A stretch of 64,000 nucleotides of DNA from Prochlorococcus sp. AG-402-I20 (GTDB lineage: Bacteria > Cyanobacteriota > Cyanobacteriia > PCC-6307 > Cyanobiaceae), in assembly GCA_003216975.1 (NCBI GenBank), contig QCHY01000003.1, positions 96,908 to 160,907 on the forward strand, in the 5' to 3' direction. The stretch's first letter is position 1, and every line of letters begins with the position of its first letter. Positions 10,298-20,928 of this stretch are shown in pieces. The notes beneath the pieces were generated by a model, which ran no database searches, was not told where the DNA came from, and was given only the letters and a program-made list of their open reading frames with translations. Made by a program: the position numbers and the translations under genes.

Positions 10298-13246
10298 TCA
10301 AACTGTTTTAGGAGGATGTAGTTCCAAAACCTTTTTTAAATAGTTACCTGTATGACTATTTGAATCACTTGCCACTTCTTCAGGAGTTCCCATCGAAATA
10401 ATCTCACCTCCTCGATTACCTCCTTCCGGACCCATATCAATAATCCAATCAGAACATCTAATAACATCCAAATTATGCTCAATAACAATAATTGAGTTTC
10501 CTTTGTCTACCAATCTCTGTATAACATCCATTAATTTATGAACATCATAAAAACTTAAACCAGTCGTAGGTTCATCAATTAAATAAAGAGTTTTACCAGT
10601 AGCTCTTCTAGATAACTCAGTAGCAAGTTTTACTCTTTGAGCTTCTCCACCAGATAATGTTGGAGCAGGTTGACCAAGCTTAATATATCCAAGGCCAACA
10701 TCTAAAAGTGTCCTTAATCGATCTGCAGCTTGAGGTATAGCAGAAAAAACATCAACTGCTTGCTCAACAGTCATTTCTAAGACATCGGAGATGGAATAAT
10801 TTTTATATTTCACTTGTAATGTCTCTCGATTAAATCGAGCACCTTTACATACATCACATTGAACATAAACATCAGGAAGAAAATTCATCTCAATTACGTT
10901 CACACCTTGACCACGACAAGCTTCACATCTTCCACCTTTGACATTAAAACTAAATTGCCCAGCTTGATATCCTCTAGCTTTTGCTTCAACAGAAGTAGCA
11001 AAAAGTTGGCGTATTGGATCAAATGCACCTGTATAAGTAGCCGTATTAGATCGTGGGGTTCGACCAATTGGAGATTGATCAATAACAATAACTTTATCAA
11101 TAGATTTAATACCTTTCAATTCTTTTAATCCTTTTGGAAAAGGAACTTTTAATCCTAAAGAGTGATTTAAAGCAGGATGAAGTAATTCATTTATTAGAGT
11201 ACTTTTTCCGCTTCCACTAACTCCTGTAACGGCAACTAATCTACCTAATGGAAAATCTACTGAAACATTTTTTAGATTATTTTTATCACAATCAATCAAA
11301 CGTAATTTTCTTTGTACTGAGTCTCTTCTACTAGAAGGCGTAGGAATAGATGAGCGCCCACTAAGATACGCACCAGTCAATGATTCTTTTGCAGTCAACA
11401 AACTATCTAAAGATCCTTCAGCGATAATTTCGCCTCCATGCACACCAGCACCTGGGCCTATATCTACCAAATGATCAGCTGCTCTTATAGTATCTTCATC
11501 ATGTTCAACAACAACCAAAGTATTGCCAAGATCACGTAGTTTTTTTAACGTAGATAATAATCTATCATTATCTCTTTGATGTAGTCCAATGCTAGGTTCA
11601 TCCAACACATAAAGAACGCCTGTCAAACCTGCACCTATTTGCGTAGCGAGTCTTATTCTTTGAGCTTCCCCCCCAGACAAGGTCATAGCTGGCCTATCAA
11701 GAGTTAAATAATCCAGTCCAACATCCAACAAAAATTGAAGACGTAATCGAATTTCTTTTAAAACTAATTCCCCAATCTTGCTTTGCTTGTTGGAAAGTAA
11801 TTGCTTTGATTTTTTATTTGTATCAAGACCCATTAATTGTTCAACATTCTCAAGTGTGGTAGAAACACTTGATGAAGTGAGATCAGTGATTGCATAAGGT
11901 CCAAGTTTTACAGCAAGAGCCTCAGGACGTAATCTCTTACCATGGCAGCTTGCACAAGGTACTAATTCGAGATATTTTTCTAACTTTTGACGAACGGCTT
12001 CACCATTTGCGTCCTGTAACTGTCTTTCTAGAATAGGTAAAATACCTTCAAACGGTCTTTTAAATCCAGAGTCTTGTTTATATCTACTGTCTACCTTTAT
12101 AAGAATAGGTTCTTTACTACCATTTAACAAAATATTTTTTTGCTCTTCTTTTAAATCTTTCCAAGGAGTTTTTATCTCAAAACCAAATGCCTCTCCAACT
12201 GAAAATAATAATGAAAAATAATATGAATTATCTTTATCACTCCATGGAGCAACAGCAGCATAAACAGGTAGTGATGGATCAGGTATAACTCTCTCACAAG
12301 TGAATTTTTTTAAGTGACCTAGACCATGGCAATCAGGACATGCTCCATATGGACTATTAAATGAGAATAATCTTGGAGATAATTCTTCAATCACCGCTCC
12401 ATGAACTGGGCAAGCAAAATTTTCAGAAAATAATCTTTCTCTATCGATACCTTTTGGTAATTCTTCATTCTTTTTAGGTACTACTTCGACTATTGCTAAA
12501 CCATCTCCCCTTTTCAAAGTAGTGCTTAATGAATCAGTTAATCTCTCTTCAATTCCCTCTCTCGCAATCAATCTATCAACGACAACCTCAATAGAATGAA
12601 CTTGATTTTTATCTAATTCAATATTATCTGCCAATTCTCTAACTTCTTTATTAATTCTTACTCGAACAAATCCTTCTGCAGCAAGTCCAGACAAAAGTTT
12701 TGAGTGTGTCCCCTTTTTACCTCTAACTACCGGCGCAAGTAATTGATATCGAGTTCCTTCTGGAAGAGTCTTAATTTGATCAACCATCTCATCAATACTT
12801 TGAGGCTTAATTGGCCTAGAGCATTCAGGGCAATGAGGTTCACCTGCTCTACCAAAAAGCAAACGAAAATAGTCATGTATTTCTGTAACTGTTCCAACTG
12901 TTGAACGAGGATTATGACTTGTTGATTTTTGATCAATAGAAATTGCTGGTGATAATCCTTCTATTGAATCAACATCTGGTTTATCAACCTGACCTAAAAA
13001 TTGTCTTGCATAAGCCGACAAACTCTCAACATATCGCCTTTGTCCTTCGGCAAAAATAGTATCAAAAGCTAAAGAACTTTTACCACTACCACTAACACCT
13101 GTAAAAACTACCAATTTATTTCTTGGAATAGTTAAATCAACGTTTTTTAAATTGTGTTGTCTTGCACCACGAATAGTTATGACTTCTTCACTTGAAGAAC
13201 CAATATTTAATTTCTTTGTTTTTGAATTAGTTTTTTGACTTCCCAT
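10298..13246 (-). CDS. uvrA: Excinuclease ABC subunit A
   Basis: Two ABC ATPase modules, CPVHG and CPDCHGLGH zinc motifs, LSGGEAQRIRLA and LSGGEAQRVKLA. Confidence 0.97.
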   Translation of the reverse strand: MGSQKTNSKTKKLNIGSSSEEVITIRGARQHNLKNVDLTIPRNKLVVFTGVSGSGKSSLAFDTIFAEGQRRYVESLSAYARQFLGQVDKPDVDSIEGLSPAISIDQKSTSHNPRSTVGTVTEIHDYFRLLFGRAGEPHCPECSRPIKPQSIDEMVDQIKTLPEGTRYQLLAPVVRGKKGTHSKLLSGLAAEGFVRVRINKEVRELADNIELDKNQVHSIEVVVDRLIAREGIEERLTDSLSTTLKRGDGLAIVEVVPKKNEELPKGIDRERLFSENFACPVHGAVIEELSPRLFSFNSPYGACPDCHGLGHLKKFTCERVIPDPSLPVYAAVAPWSDKDNSYYFSLLFSVGEAFGFEIKTPWKDLKEEQKNILLNGSKEPILIKVDSRYKQDSGFKRPFEGILPILERQLQDANGEAVRQKLEKYLELVPCASCHGKRLRPEALAVKLGPYAITDLTSSSVSTTLENVEQLMGLDTNKKSKQLLSNKQSKIGELVLKEIRLRLQFLLDVGLDYLTLDRPAMTLSGGEAQRIRLATQIGAGLTGVLYVLDEPSIGLHQRDNDRLLSTLKKLRDLGNTLVVVEHDEDTIRAADHLVDIGPGAGVHGGEIIAEGSLDSLLTAKESLTGAYLSGRSSIPTPSSRRDSVQRKLRLIDCDKNNLKNVSVDFPLGRLVAVTGVSGSGKSTLINELLHPALNHSLGLKVPFPKGLKELKGIKSIDKVIVIDQSPIGRTPRSNTATYTGAFDPIRQLFATSVEAKARGYQAGQFSFNVKGGRCEACRGQGVNVIEMNFLPDVYVQCDVCKGARFNRETLQVKYKNYSISDVLEMTVEQAVDVFSAIPQAADRLRTLLDVGLGYIKLGQPAPTLSGGEAQRVKLATELSRRATGKTLYLIDEPTTGLSFYDVHKLMDVIQRLVDKGNSIIVIEHNLDVIRCSDWIIDMGPEGGNRGGEIISMGTPEEVASDSNSHTGNYLKKVLELHPPKTV

Positions 13247-13290
13247 TAGGGAAAAACATTAATAGTCAATTGTATAAAAAAATATGCTCA

Positions 13291-14976
13291 TCATGCAGCT
13301 TTGTGTTCCAGCAAGCTCGCCGCATAAGCATTTGCTTCTACGATTTCACCCCCAGCCAATAAAGCCAATTCCCTTTGCCTGTCTACGGTTTCCTTCAAAT
13401 TAACAACAATAGACTTTGTAGAGCCGGAGATAACACTCTTCTTTAAAGCAAAATGATTATCAGCAAATGCTGCAATTAAAGGCTGATGAGTCACACAAAA
13501 TACCTGTTGATGCTTTGACAATTCACGAAGCACCTTAGCTACGTGACTACTAACTGATCCACTAATGCCTGAATCAATTTCATCAAAAATCAATAAATTA
13601 GCTTGATCAAATGTAGAAAAAATTGCCTTTATTGCAAGAAGAACTCTAGACTTCTCACCACCAGAAGCTGTTTCTGCAAGAGGAGCTAAAGGTAAACCTG
13701 GATTTGCTGAGAACATAAATTTAACTTTATCAATTCCATTAATTGTTGGTGCACATTCTTCAAAAACAACTTTAAAACGAACATTAGGAATACCCAAGTT
13801 TTGTAAACAATTAATCAATTTATCTTCAAGTTGTGAAGCAATAATTTTTCTTAGAATGGATAAATCTTCATTAGACTTGTCTCTTAAAATTCTTTTATTA
13901 TTTTCAAAAGAAGAAAGTTCATTGATATTATTAGAAATATCCTGCAATGATAAGCAATTAGTTAATTCATTCTTATAGCTAATAAGATCAAATAAATTCC
14001 TTTGATATTTTTTTTGATAAAACTTCAGAGTAGATAGTCTAACTTGTAAATCATTTAAAAAAGATGGGTCAATATCTAATGTTTTCTCGTAATCATTGAT
14101 CTGATAAATTAAATCATTAAGATTATTAATTATTCTATAAAAACTTTCAAAAATTGGTTCTAAAGAAGAATCAATTTTAGATAAGATTTTTAATTCATTA
14201 ATACAAAAATTAGTATGATCTAAAATTGATGGATACTCATCTAAGCTCTCATTTAAACGAGTTAATATAGATTTAACCCCTTCTTTTAATCTTAAGATAT
14301 TAGATAAACGATTCTGATCTGTTTCTAACTTAATTTGCTCGTTTGGATCTTCTAATTGTAATTTGTCTAAATCTTGATATATATATTGTATTTCCTCCAA
14401 CTTCTTTTTGGAATCTAAGATTTTATCTCTCGCTTCTTCTAATCTAGAATTCGAATCATGCCATATTTTCCAATTTTGCTTTACTTTAGCAATAGATTCT
14501 TGAATTCTTTTTGAACCTAAAGAATCTAACAAGCTTAATTGATGCAATGAATCATTCAAAGTATAAGTATCTCCTTGAAGCGTAAAATCAAACAAAAGTG
14601 ATCTTAACTCTGATATTTGATCTCTATTAACTAATACACCATTTATTCTGAATCTAGATTTATATTTTTTTTCTTTTAAACGCCATTCTCTAGTCACAAC
14701 TAATTCTTCCTCAATATCAAATTCCTGATTAATTAGCCAATCTTTTGTATTTTGCAAAACAGAAAAAACAGCTTCAATTGACGAAAAAACACTCCCTTTA
14801 GCTACCAATCGATTATCCAGAGAAGTTGTTTTTTTCGCCAATAAAGCATTTAACGTATCAATAAATATTGATTTGCCTGAACCAGTTTGCCCTGTAAATA
14901 CAGTAAATCCTTTGTCAAAGTCTATCTCTAAATTACCAAATAGAGCTATATTCTGAAAACGAAGGCTGTTTAGCAT
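13291..14976 (-). CDS. recN: DNA repair protein RecN
   Basis: SMC-like: MLNSLRFQNIALFGNLEIDFDKGFTVFTGQTGSGKSI, ASGGEKSRVLLAIKAIF, LIFDEIDSGISG. Confidence 0.94.
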   Translation of the reverse strand: MLNSLRFQNIALFGNLEIDFDKGFTVFTGQTGSGKSIFIDTLNALLAKKTTSLDNRLVAKGSVFSSIEAVFSVLQNTKDWLINQEFDIEEELVVTREWRLKEKKYKSRFRINGVLVNRDQISELRSLLFDFTLQGDTYTLNDSLHQLSLLDSLGSKRIQESIAKVKQNWKIWHDSNSRLEEARDKILDSKKKLEEIQYIYQDLDKLQLEDPNEQIKLETDQNRLSNILRLKEGVKSILTRLNESLDEYPSILDHTNFCINELKILSKIDSSLEPIFESFYRIINNLNDLIYQINDYEKTLDIDPSFLNDLQVRLSTLKFYQKKYQRNLFDLISYKNELTNCLSLQDISNNINELSSFENNKRILRDKSNEDLSILRKIIASQLEDKLINCLQNLGIPNVRFKVVFEECAPTINGIDKVKFMFSANPGLPLAPLAETASGGEKSRVLLAIKAIFSTFDQANLLIFDEIDSGISGSVSSHVAKVLRELSKHQQVFCVTHQPLIAAFADNHFALKKSVISGSTKSIVVNLKETVDRQRELALLAGGEIVEANAYAASLLEHKAA

Positions 14977-15051
14977 AACTCAAAGCAATCAAAAAGACGC
15001 AAACTAGGCGTAAAATGGATTAGAAGGAATCTAGAACATTGCAATAATAAA

Positions 15052-16911
15052 ATGGCCGAAGAATTAAGCGATTTTATTGAAGCCTCAGGTCTACTGGAGT
15101 ACGACCCAGTGGCTATTGACTCAATCTACAAAAAAAATCCAATTCGTCTACTGCGCAGACTTTGGCAGACACTTTTACCAATTGGATTATTTTTACTCGG
15201 AGTTGGATGGGAAAAATTAATTGGTACCTTAGAAAAAAACGATAGAAAAATTTTTAGAGCCAAGGAATTTACAAAACTCCTTGTAGATTTGGGCCCAGCA
15301 TTCATAAAAGCTGGACAAGCATTATCTACAAGACCAGATATTGTTCCGCCAACAGTTTTAGAAGAGCTTGCACAACTACAAGATCAACTACCAGGTTTTG
15401 AAAGTAAACTTGCGATGGCATGTATTGAACAAGATTTAGAAGATAAAGTAGAAAACATTTTTCTAGAAATAGATAAAGAACCAATTTCAGCAGCGTCTTT
15501 AGGTCAAGTACACAAAGCAATACTCAAAAATGGTGAAAAAGTTGCTGTTAAAATACAAAGACCAGGTTTAAGAGAACAAATTACTTTAGATTTGTACATA
15601 GTAAGAAATATAGCTATTTGGTTTAAAAATAATATTGGGATTATTAGAAGCGACCTTGTGGCATTAATAGATGAACTAGGTAAAAGGATTTTTGAGGAAA
15701 TGGATTACATTAATGAAGCTAAAAATGCAGAAAAATTTAAGGACCTGCATAGCAAAAATAATAAAATTGCAGTCCCAAAAATATATAGAGAAGCAACAAG
15801 TAGACGAGTGCTTACAATGGAATGGATAGATGGTATAAAATTAACAAATATAGAAGCTGTGAAAAAGTTAGGGATTGATCCAAATGAAATGATAGAGATT
15901 GGTGTAAGTTGTAGTCTTCAACAATTAATTGAGCATGGTTTTTTTCACGCTGATCCCCATCCAGGAAATATATTAGCAATGAAAGATGGTCGATTATGTT
16001 ATTTAGATTTTGGGATGATGAGCGATATTACACAACAGTCTAGGGTTGGTTTAATAAGAGCAGTTGTTCACCTTGTAAATAGAAGATTTGATAAACTTTC
16101 TAATGATTTTGTTCAACTAGGCTTTCTTTCTGAAGAAGTTGATTTAAAACCCATTGCTCCGGCATTTGAAAGTGTTTTTACCAGTGCTTTAGAAATAGGA
16201 GTAAATAAAATGGATTTTAAAGCAGTAACAGATGATATGTCTGGGATAATGTACAAATTTCCATTTAAATTACCACCTTATTACGCACTTATAATTAGAT
16301 CTTTAATTACTTTAGAAGGGATAGCACTAAGTGTTGATCCTAATTTTAAAATACTTGGAGCTGCATATCCTTACTTCGCAAGAAGACTCATGGAAGATGA
16401 AAATCCAGAACTAAGAAATAGTTTAAAAGAAATGTTATTTGATGAAAACAATCTTAAATTAGAAAGATTAGATGATCTTTTAACAAGTGCTACTAAAGAA
16501 AAACAACTAGATAGCGAAAAAATATTAGATCAAACAATTGATTTTTTATTTTCAGAGAAAGGTATAATTCTTAGAAATGAATTAGTAAATATTTTAGCTA
16601 CTAAAATAGATTCAATAAGCTGGAAAGCTGTAATAAAGTTGAATGATAAGCTCCCTTTAAAAATTCGTTCAAAAACAATAGAAAAATCATCTAAAATTAA
16701 TACTAAAAAAACTTTTGATATGACATCAATAAATAAAATGTTCAATACATCAAAAATAAAGCCTGGTTTTAAAAGAAAAATATTTTTTAAAAAGCTGCCA
16801 AAAATTCTGATTACAAAAGATACTTATAAAATGGGTTTAGGTTTAATGAAAAAAACATCTGAAAAAGGAATTATAAGATTAGTTAAGGTTGCCGCTGGAG
16901 TAAGACAATAA
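15052..16911 (+). CDS. ABC1/AarF/UbiB family atypical kinase
   Basis: GPAFIKAGQALSTRPDIVPP, AAASLGQVHKA-like motif, FHADPHPGNILAM, LCYLDFGMM. Confidence 0.93.
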   Translation: MAEELSDFIEASGLLEYDPVAIDSIYKKNPIRLLRRLWQTLLPIGLFLLGVGWEKLIGTLEKNDRKIFRAKEFTKLLVDLGPAFIKAGQALSTRPDIVPPTVLEELAQLQDQLPGFESKLAMACIEQDLEDKVENIFLEIDKEPISAASLGQVHKAILKNGEKVAVKIQRPGLREQITLDLYIVRNIAIWFKNNIGIIRSDLVALIDELGKRIFEEMDYINEAKNAEKFKDLHSKNNKIAVPKIYREATSRRVLTMEWIDGIKLTNIEAVKKLGIDPNEMIEIGVSCSLQQLIEHGFFHADPHPGNILAMKDGRLCYLDFGMMSDITQQSRVGLIRAVVHLVNRRFDKLSNDFVQLGFLSEEVDLKPIAPAFESVFTSALEIGVNKMDFKAVTDDMSGIMYKFPFKLPPYYALIIRSLITLEGIALSVDPNFKILGAAYPYFARRLMEDENPELRNSLKEMLFDENNLKLERLDDLLTSATKEKQLDSEKILDQTIDFLFSEKGIILRNELVNILATKIDSISWKAVIKLNDKLPLKIRSKTIEKSSKINTKKTFDMTSINKMFNTSKIKPGFKRKIFFKKLPKILITKDTYKMGLGLMKKTSEKGIIRLVKVAAGVRQ

Positions 16912-17472
16912 ATGAATTTCAAATATAACTTTATTATATTACTAATATTTTTTTTAAATCCAAGTGTAAAAGGAGCAGAAACCCTTTTCCTATATAAAGG
17001 AACATTTAGCAGAACAATAAAAATTGAAGAATTATATAAATTTAAAGTAACTAAAAAACCTAGTAATAAGTTAAAAAATCTAATGAAAATTACAAATCAA
17101 AAAGAAAAAGAACTTCATAAAGTTCTATCTTTAAAAATAAAAGTGCCATTAAAGGCAAGCAGCAAATTGATGAATAGTAAAATAGGAGAAGTTTTTTTAA
17201 GCAGATTATCTGAAATTATATATCCCAATAAAATATTAAATAAAGAATTAAGTACAAAAGCAATTAGATCTGGAATTTTATTAAGTTCTTTTAATAACAA
17301 TCAAAAAATTAATCTAATAGATTTTTTTAAAGCATATCCAAATAAAAATGTTGCCATCGATCTGAACTCGCTAAGTAAAACACTTAAAAAAGTAGAGTCA
17401 TTAAAGGAGCTAATCGAATTCTATACAGATTCACCTTTCAAAAAACTGAAAGATGGAAGGTCTAACACTTAG
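16912..17472 (+). CDS. DUF1400-like secreted protein (alpha/beta hydrolase-associated N-terminal domain)
   Basis: Signal peptide followed by AETLFLYKGTFSRTIKIEELYKF. ATG immediately after the upstream stop. Confidence 0.6.
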   Translation: MNFKYNFIILLIFFLNPSVKGAETLFLYKGTFSRTIKIEELYKFKVTKKPSNKLKNLMKITNQKEKELHKVLSLKIKVPLKASSKLMNSKIGEVFLSRLSEIIYPNKILNKELSTKAIRSGILLSSFNNNQKINLIDFFKAYPNKNVAIDLNSLSKTLKKVESLKELIEFYTDSPFKKLKDGRSNT

Positions 17473-17498
17473 ATTGTTTAAAATTGATCAGCTAAGCA

Positions 17499-18605
17499 GT
17501 GGCATTTTCTAAAAAATTAAAACAATTGTTCTCTTCTGCCCCAAAAAAAAATAAGTGGGATGGACTTATTGAAGCATATAAACCCTGGTTACCTGTAACA
17601 AAAAACACACCCATCATTACTTTAAAAGAAGGCGCAACTCCTCTTATAGAAGTCAAATCAATAGCTAATCGAATTGGAAAAGGAGCAAAAGTATATATCA
17701 AATATGACGGTTTAAATCCAACAGGGTCATTCAAAGATAGAGGTATGACAATGGCAATTAGCAAAGCTAAAGAAGCCGGTTGTGAAGCTGTAATTTGTGC
17801 AAGCACAGGTAATACTTCAGCATCTGCAGCTGCTTATGCAACCAAAGGCGGAATGAAGTCTTTTGTTGTTATCCCAGACGGATATGTAGCTCAAGGTAAA
17901 CTAGCTCAAGCTCTAGTTTACGGAGCTGAAGTAATAGCTATTAAAGGTAATTTTGATAAAGCACTAGATATTGTAAGAGAATTATCTGAAAAGTATCCAA
18001 TAACGTTAGTTAACTCCGTTAATCCCTATAGATTACAAGGACAAAAAACAGCCGCTTTTGAGATAGTAGAAAATCTTGGAGATGCTCCTGATTGGTTGTG
18101 CATTCCAATGGGTAATGCAGGAAATATAACGGCTTACTGGATGGGATTTAAAGAATTTTTTCACGCTAAGAAATCAAAACAACTTCCAAGGATGATGGGT
18201 TTTCAAGCAAGTGGTTCCGCTCCTTTAGTTGAAAATAAAATCATTAACAATCCAGAAACAATTGCAACCGCAATAAGAATTGGTAATCCTGTTAATAAAG
18301 AAAAAGCTCTTTTAGCTAAAGAATCAAGTAATGGTAAATTTACTTCTGTAACAGATTCAGAAATAATCGAATCATATAAAATACTTGGTAGAGAAGAAGG
18401 TATTTTTTGTGAGCCTGCTAGTGCAGCTTCGGTAGCGGGTTTATTAAAAGTAAAAGATGATGTACCAAAAAATTCAACAATTGTTTGCGTTTTAACAGGA
18501 AATGGTCTTAAAGATCCTGATTGTGCAATCAAAAATAATGATTCAATTTTTCATACGGGTATAGATCCAGAAATAAATTCAATAATTAAAACTATGGGGT
18601 TTTAA
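17499..18605 (+). CDS. thrC: Threonine synthase
   Basis: [30 protein letters not shown]-lysine motif; GTG start at 17499. Confidence 0.94.
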   Translation: MAFSKKLKQLFSSAPKKNKWDGLIEAYKPWLPVTKNTPIITLKEGATPLIEVKSIANRIGKGAKVYIKYDGLNPTGSFKDRGMTMAISKAKEAGCEAVICASTGNTSASAAAYATKGGMKSFVVIPDGYVAQGKLAQALVYGAEVIAIKGNFDKALDIVRELSEKYPITLVNSVNPYRLQGQKTAAFEIVENLGDAPDWLCIPMGNAGNITAYWMGFKEFFHAKKSKQLPRMMGFQASGSAPLVENKIINNPETIATAIRIGNPVNKEKALLAKESSNGKFTSVTDSEIIESYKILGREEGIFCEPASAASVAGLLKVKDDVPKNSTIVCVLTGNGLKDPDCAIKNNDSIFHTGIDPEINSIIKTMGF

Positions 18606-18978
18606 AATATATAAACATCCAAAAAAAAAAGTGTCTGTTGATTTCGATCTATTATTTTATTTTATTTGTGGAAAAAAAGCTAAAAAAGCTAAGCTATTGA
18701 TAAAGCCCTTTTCCACAGACTCAAGTTTTTGTGGATAAGAATATTTTTGTCCACGTTTAAAAAATTTTTTCCACAAATAAAAATTCCGATACCGGTATTG
18801 AATACTATGATTTTTGGATTAACCACAGAAACCACAATAACTACTACTACTAATTCAATTTCATATCAAGAATAAAGAATTAGAATAGAAACGAAAAAAA
18901 TTTTTATTTTCAGGGTATTGCTTTTTTGAAATAGCTATGAAATTCTTATATCAGCAGATTTTTATTTGAAATAACAGA
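18606..18978. other. Candidate chromosomal replication origin (oriC) next to dnaN
   Basis: AT-rich intergenic region with DnaA-box-like 9-mers: TGTGGAAAA 18667-18675, TTTTCCACA 18709-18717, TGTGGATAA 18730-18738 (exact complement of TTATCCACA), imperfect TTGTCCACG 18747-18755, TTTTCCACA 18767-18775. Confidence 0.75.
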
Positions 18979-20139
18979 ATGAAATTAAATTGTTCTCAAT
19001 CTGATTTAAATATTGCTCTTCAATTGGTTAGTAGAGCTGTTTCTAATAGACCAACCCATCCTGTATTAGCTAATGTTTTACTAGCTGCTGATGAAGTAAC
19101 TGGTAAACTTCGTTTAACTGGTTTTGATTTAAGTTTAGGAATACAAACTTCAATATCTGCATCTATAGAAAGTAGTGGTGCTATAACTTTACCTGCTAAA
19201 TTATTTGGTGAAATTGTTTCTAAATTGTCAAATGATTCTCCTTTAATTTTAAGTTCTGATGAAATAAGTCAACAAGTTGAATTAACGAGTAAAAGTGGTA
19301 CATATCAAGTTAGAGGTATGCTTGCAGATGATTTTCCTGATTTACCTTTAGTTGAAAGTGGTACTTCGCTTAAATTAAATCCTTTATTATTATCTAACGC
19401 TATAAAATCAACTTTATTTGCAAGTAGTACTGATGATGCTAAACAATTACTTACAGGAGTTAATCTTACATTCGATGGATATGGTATTGAATCTGCCGCT
19501 ACTGATGGTCATAGATTAGCTGTTTTGAGTTTAAATAATATTTTATCTGATGGAAAAGATAAAGATGGAATCACAGATATTGATAAATTTTCTATTACAT
19601 TACCATCAAAATCTTTAAGAGAAGTAGAGAAATTTTTAAGTACTTGCGATACTAGTCAACCTATTAATTTTTTTATTGATAAAGGACAAGTAGTTTTTAT
19701 ATCTGTAGATGAAATTATAACCATAAGAGCTTTAGAGGGATCTTATCCAAATTATGCACAATTATTACCAGATTCTTTTGAAAACGTATTAGAATTTGAT
19801 AGAAAGGAATTTATCTCTTCATTAGAAAGAATAGCTGTTTTAGCAGATCAACATAATAATGTTATTAAAATATCTACAGATACCTCTGCAAATTTAATTA
19901 AAATAAGTGCTGATGCTCAAGATATTGGAACAGGTCATGAGTCTTTACCTGCTTCTTTTAAAGGAGAATCATTTCAAATAGCATTTAATGTAAGATATTT
20001 ATTAGATGGACTAAAAATTATAGATTCTAATCTTATTAAATTAAGTTGTAATGCACCTACTACACCAGCTGTTTTTTCACCTATAAACAGTGATGTTAAT
20101 TTTACTTATCTTGTTATGCCTATACAGATACGGAATTAA
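18979..20139 (+). CDS. dnaN: DNA polymerase III beta subunit (sliding clamp)
   Basis: MKLNCSQSDLNIALQLVSRAVSNRPTHPVLANVLL ... TDGHRLAVL ... LVMPIQIRN. Confidence 0.97.
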   Translation: MKLNCSQSDLNIALQLVSRAVSNRPTHPVLANVLLAADEVTGKLRLTGFDLSLGIQTSISASIESSGAITLPAKLFGEIVSKLSNDSPLILSSDEISQQVELTSKSGTYQVRGMLADDFPDLPLVESGTSLKLNPLLLSNAIKSTLFASSTDDAKQLLTGVNLTFDGYGIESAATDGHRLAVLSLNNILSDGKDKDGITDIDKFSITLPSKSLREVEKFLSTCDTSQPINFFIDKGQVVFISVDEIITIRALEGSYPNYAQLLPDSFENVLEFDRKEFISSLERIAVLADQHNNVIKISTDTSANLIKISADAQDIGTGHESLPASFKGESFQIAFNVRYLLDGLKIIDSNLIKLSCNAPTTPAVFSPINSDVNFTYLVMPIQIRN

Positions 20140-20142
20140 ATT

Positions 20143-20925
20143 TTGACTATTCCTTCTAATTTGCTATTTAGCGATCTACTAAAACATAACGTACGTTGTG
20201 AAAATGGTATTGATCATGGTCCTGTGATTAGTCCATGGATGCATCCTCCCGTTCATAGGATTTTAGGATGGGTAAGTCGTCCTTCTACTTTTAGACTTGA
20301 AAGAGAAGTTTGGAGATTGAATCAATTCAAAGGTATAAATCAACAAGAAGTTTATGTAAAAGGATCATGTTCTATTTCTGATGATCAAACTTTGGAACGT
20401 TTTCCTACTCTTTTGAATTCGAATATTTTTAATAGAAGTGGTCAAAAAATTGGTCAAATAGCCGATTTTGTCTTTGAGTTAAAGACAGGATACATTAAAT
20501 ATTATTTAGTTAGTCGTTCAAATCCTTCAATTCCAGGTACAAGTAGATGGCGTTTATCAAAATCTCAAATTATTGATAAACAACCAGGTTCAATATCTTG
20601 CGATTTAGATACATTTGAAGATTTACCAATAGAAAAAACAAGTTTAAAGGAACAATTTCTTGCTAAGAGTAGAAAATGGAAAATTCAATTTAATGATTTG
20701 ACTCATAACGCTTCCGATAGACTTGAGGGATGGATTGATGACCAAATTATTGAGTCTGAGAGCGAACTTGATCAAGAGCCTTATAAAATTGATAATGATC
20801 GAGATTCATATGATGATTGGATAGATAATTTAGATATAGATACTTCTGAAGAATTCAATACAATGAATAAGCGTAAGAGCAATACTAATTCACTCAATGA
20901 AAGAGATCTTGATCCCTGGATTTAA
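20143..20925 (+). CDS. PRC-barrel-domain-like conserved cyanobacterial protein
   Basis: GSCSISDDQTLERFPTLLNSNIFNRSGQKIGQIADFVFELKTGYIKYYLVSRSNP. TTG start, sits between dnaN and purL. Confidence 0.7.
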   Translation: MTIPSNLLFSDLLKHNVRCENGIDHGPVISPWMHPPVHRILGWVSRPSTFRLEREVWRLNQFKGINQQEVYVKGSCSISDDQTLERFPTLLNSNIFNRSGQKIGQIADFVFELKTGYIKYYLVSRSNPSIPGTSRWRLSKSQIIDKQPGSISCDLDTFEDLPIEKTSLKEQFLAKSRKWKIQFNDLTHNASDRLEGWIDDQIIESESELDQEPYKIDNDRDSYDDWIDNLDIDTSEEFNTMNKRKSNTNSLNERDLDPWI

Positions 20926-20928
20926 GTA

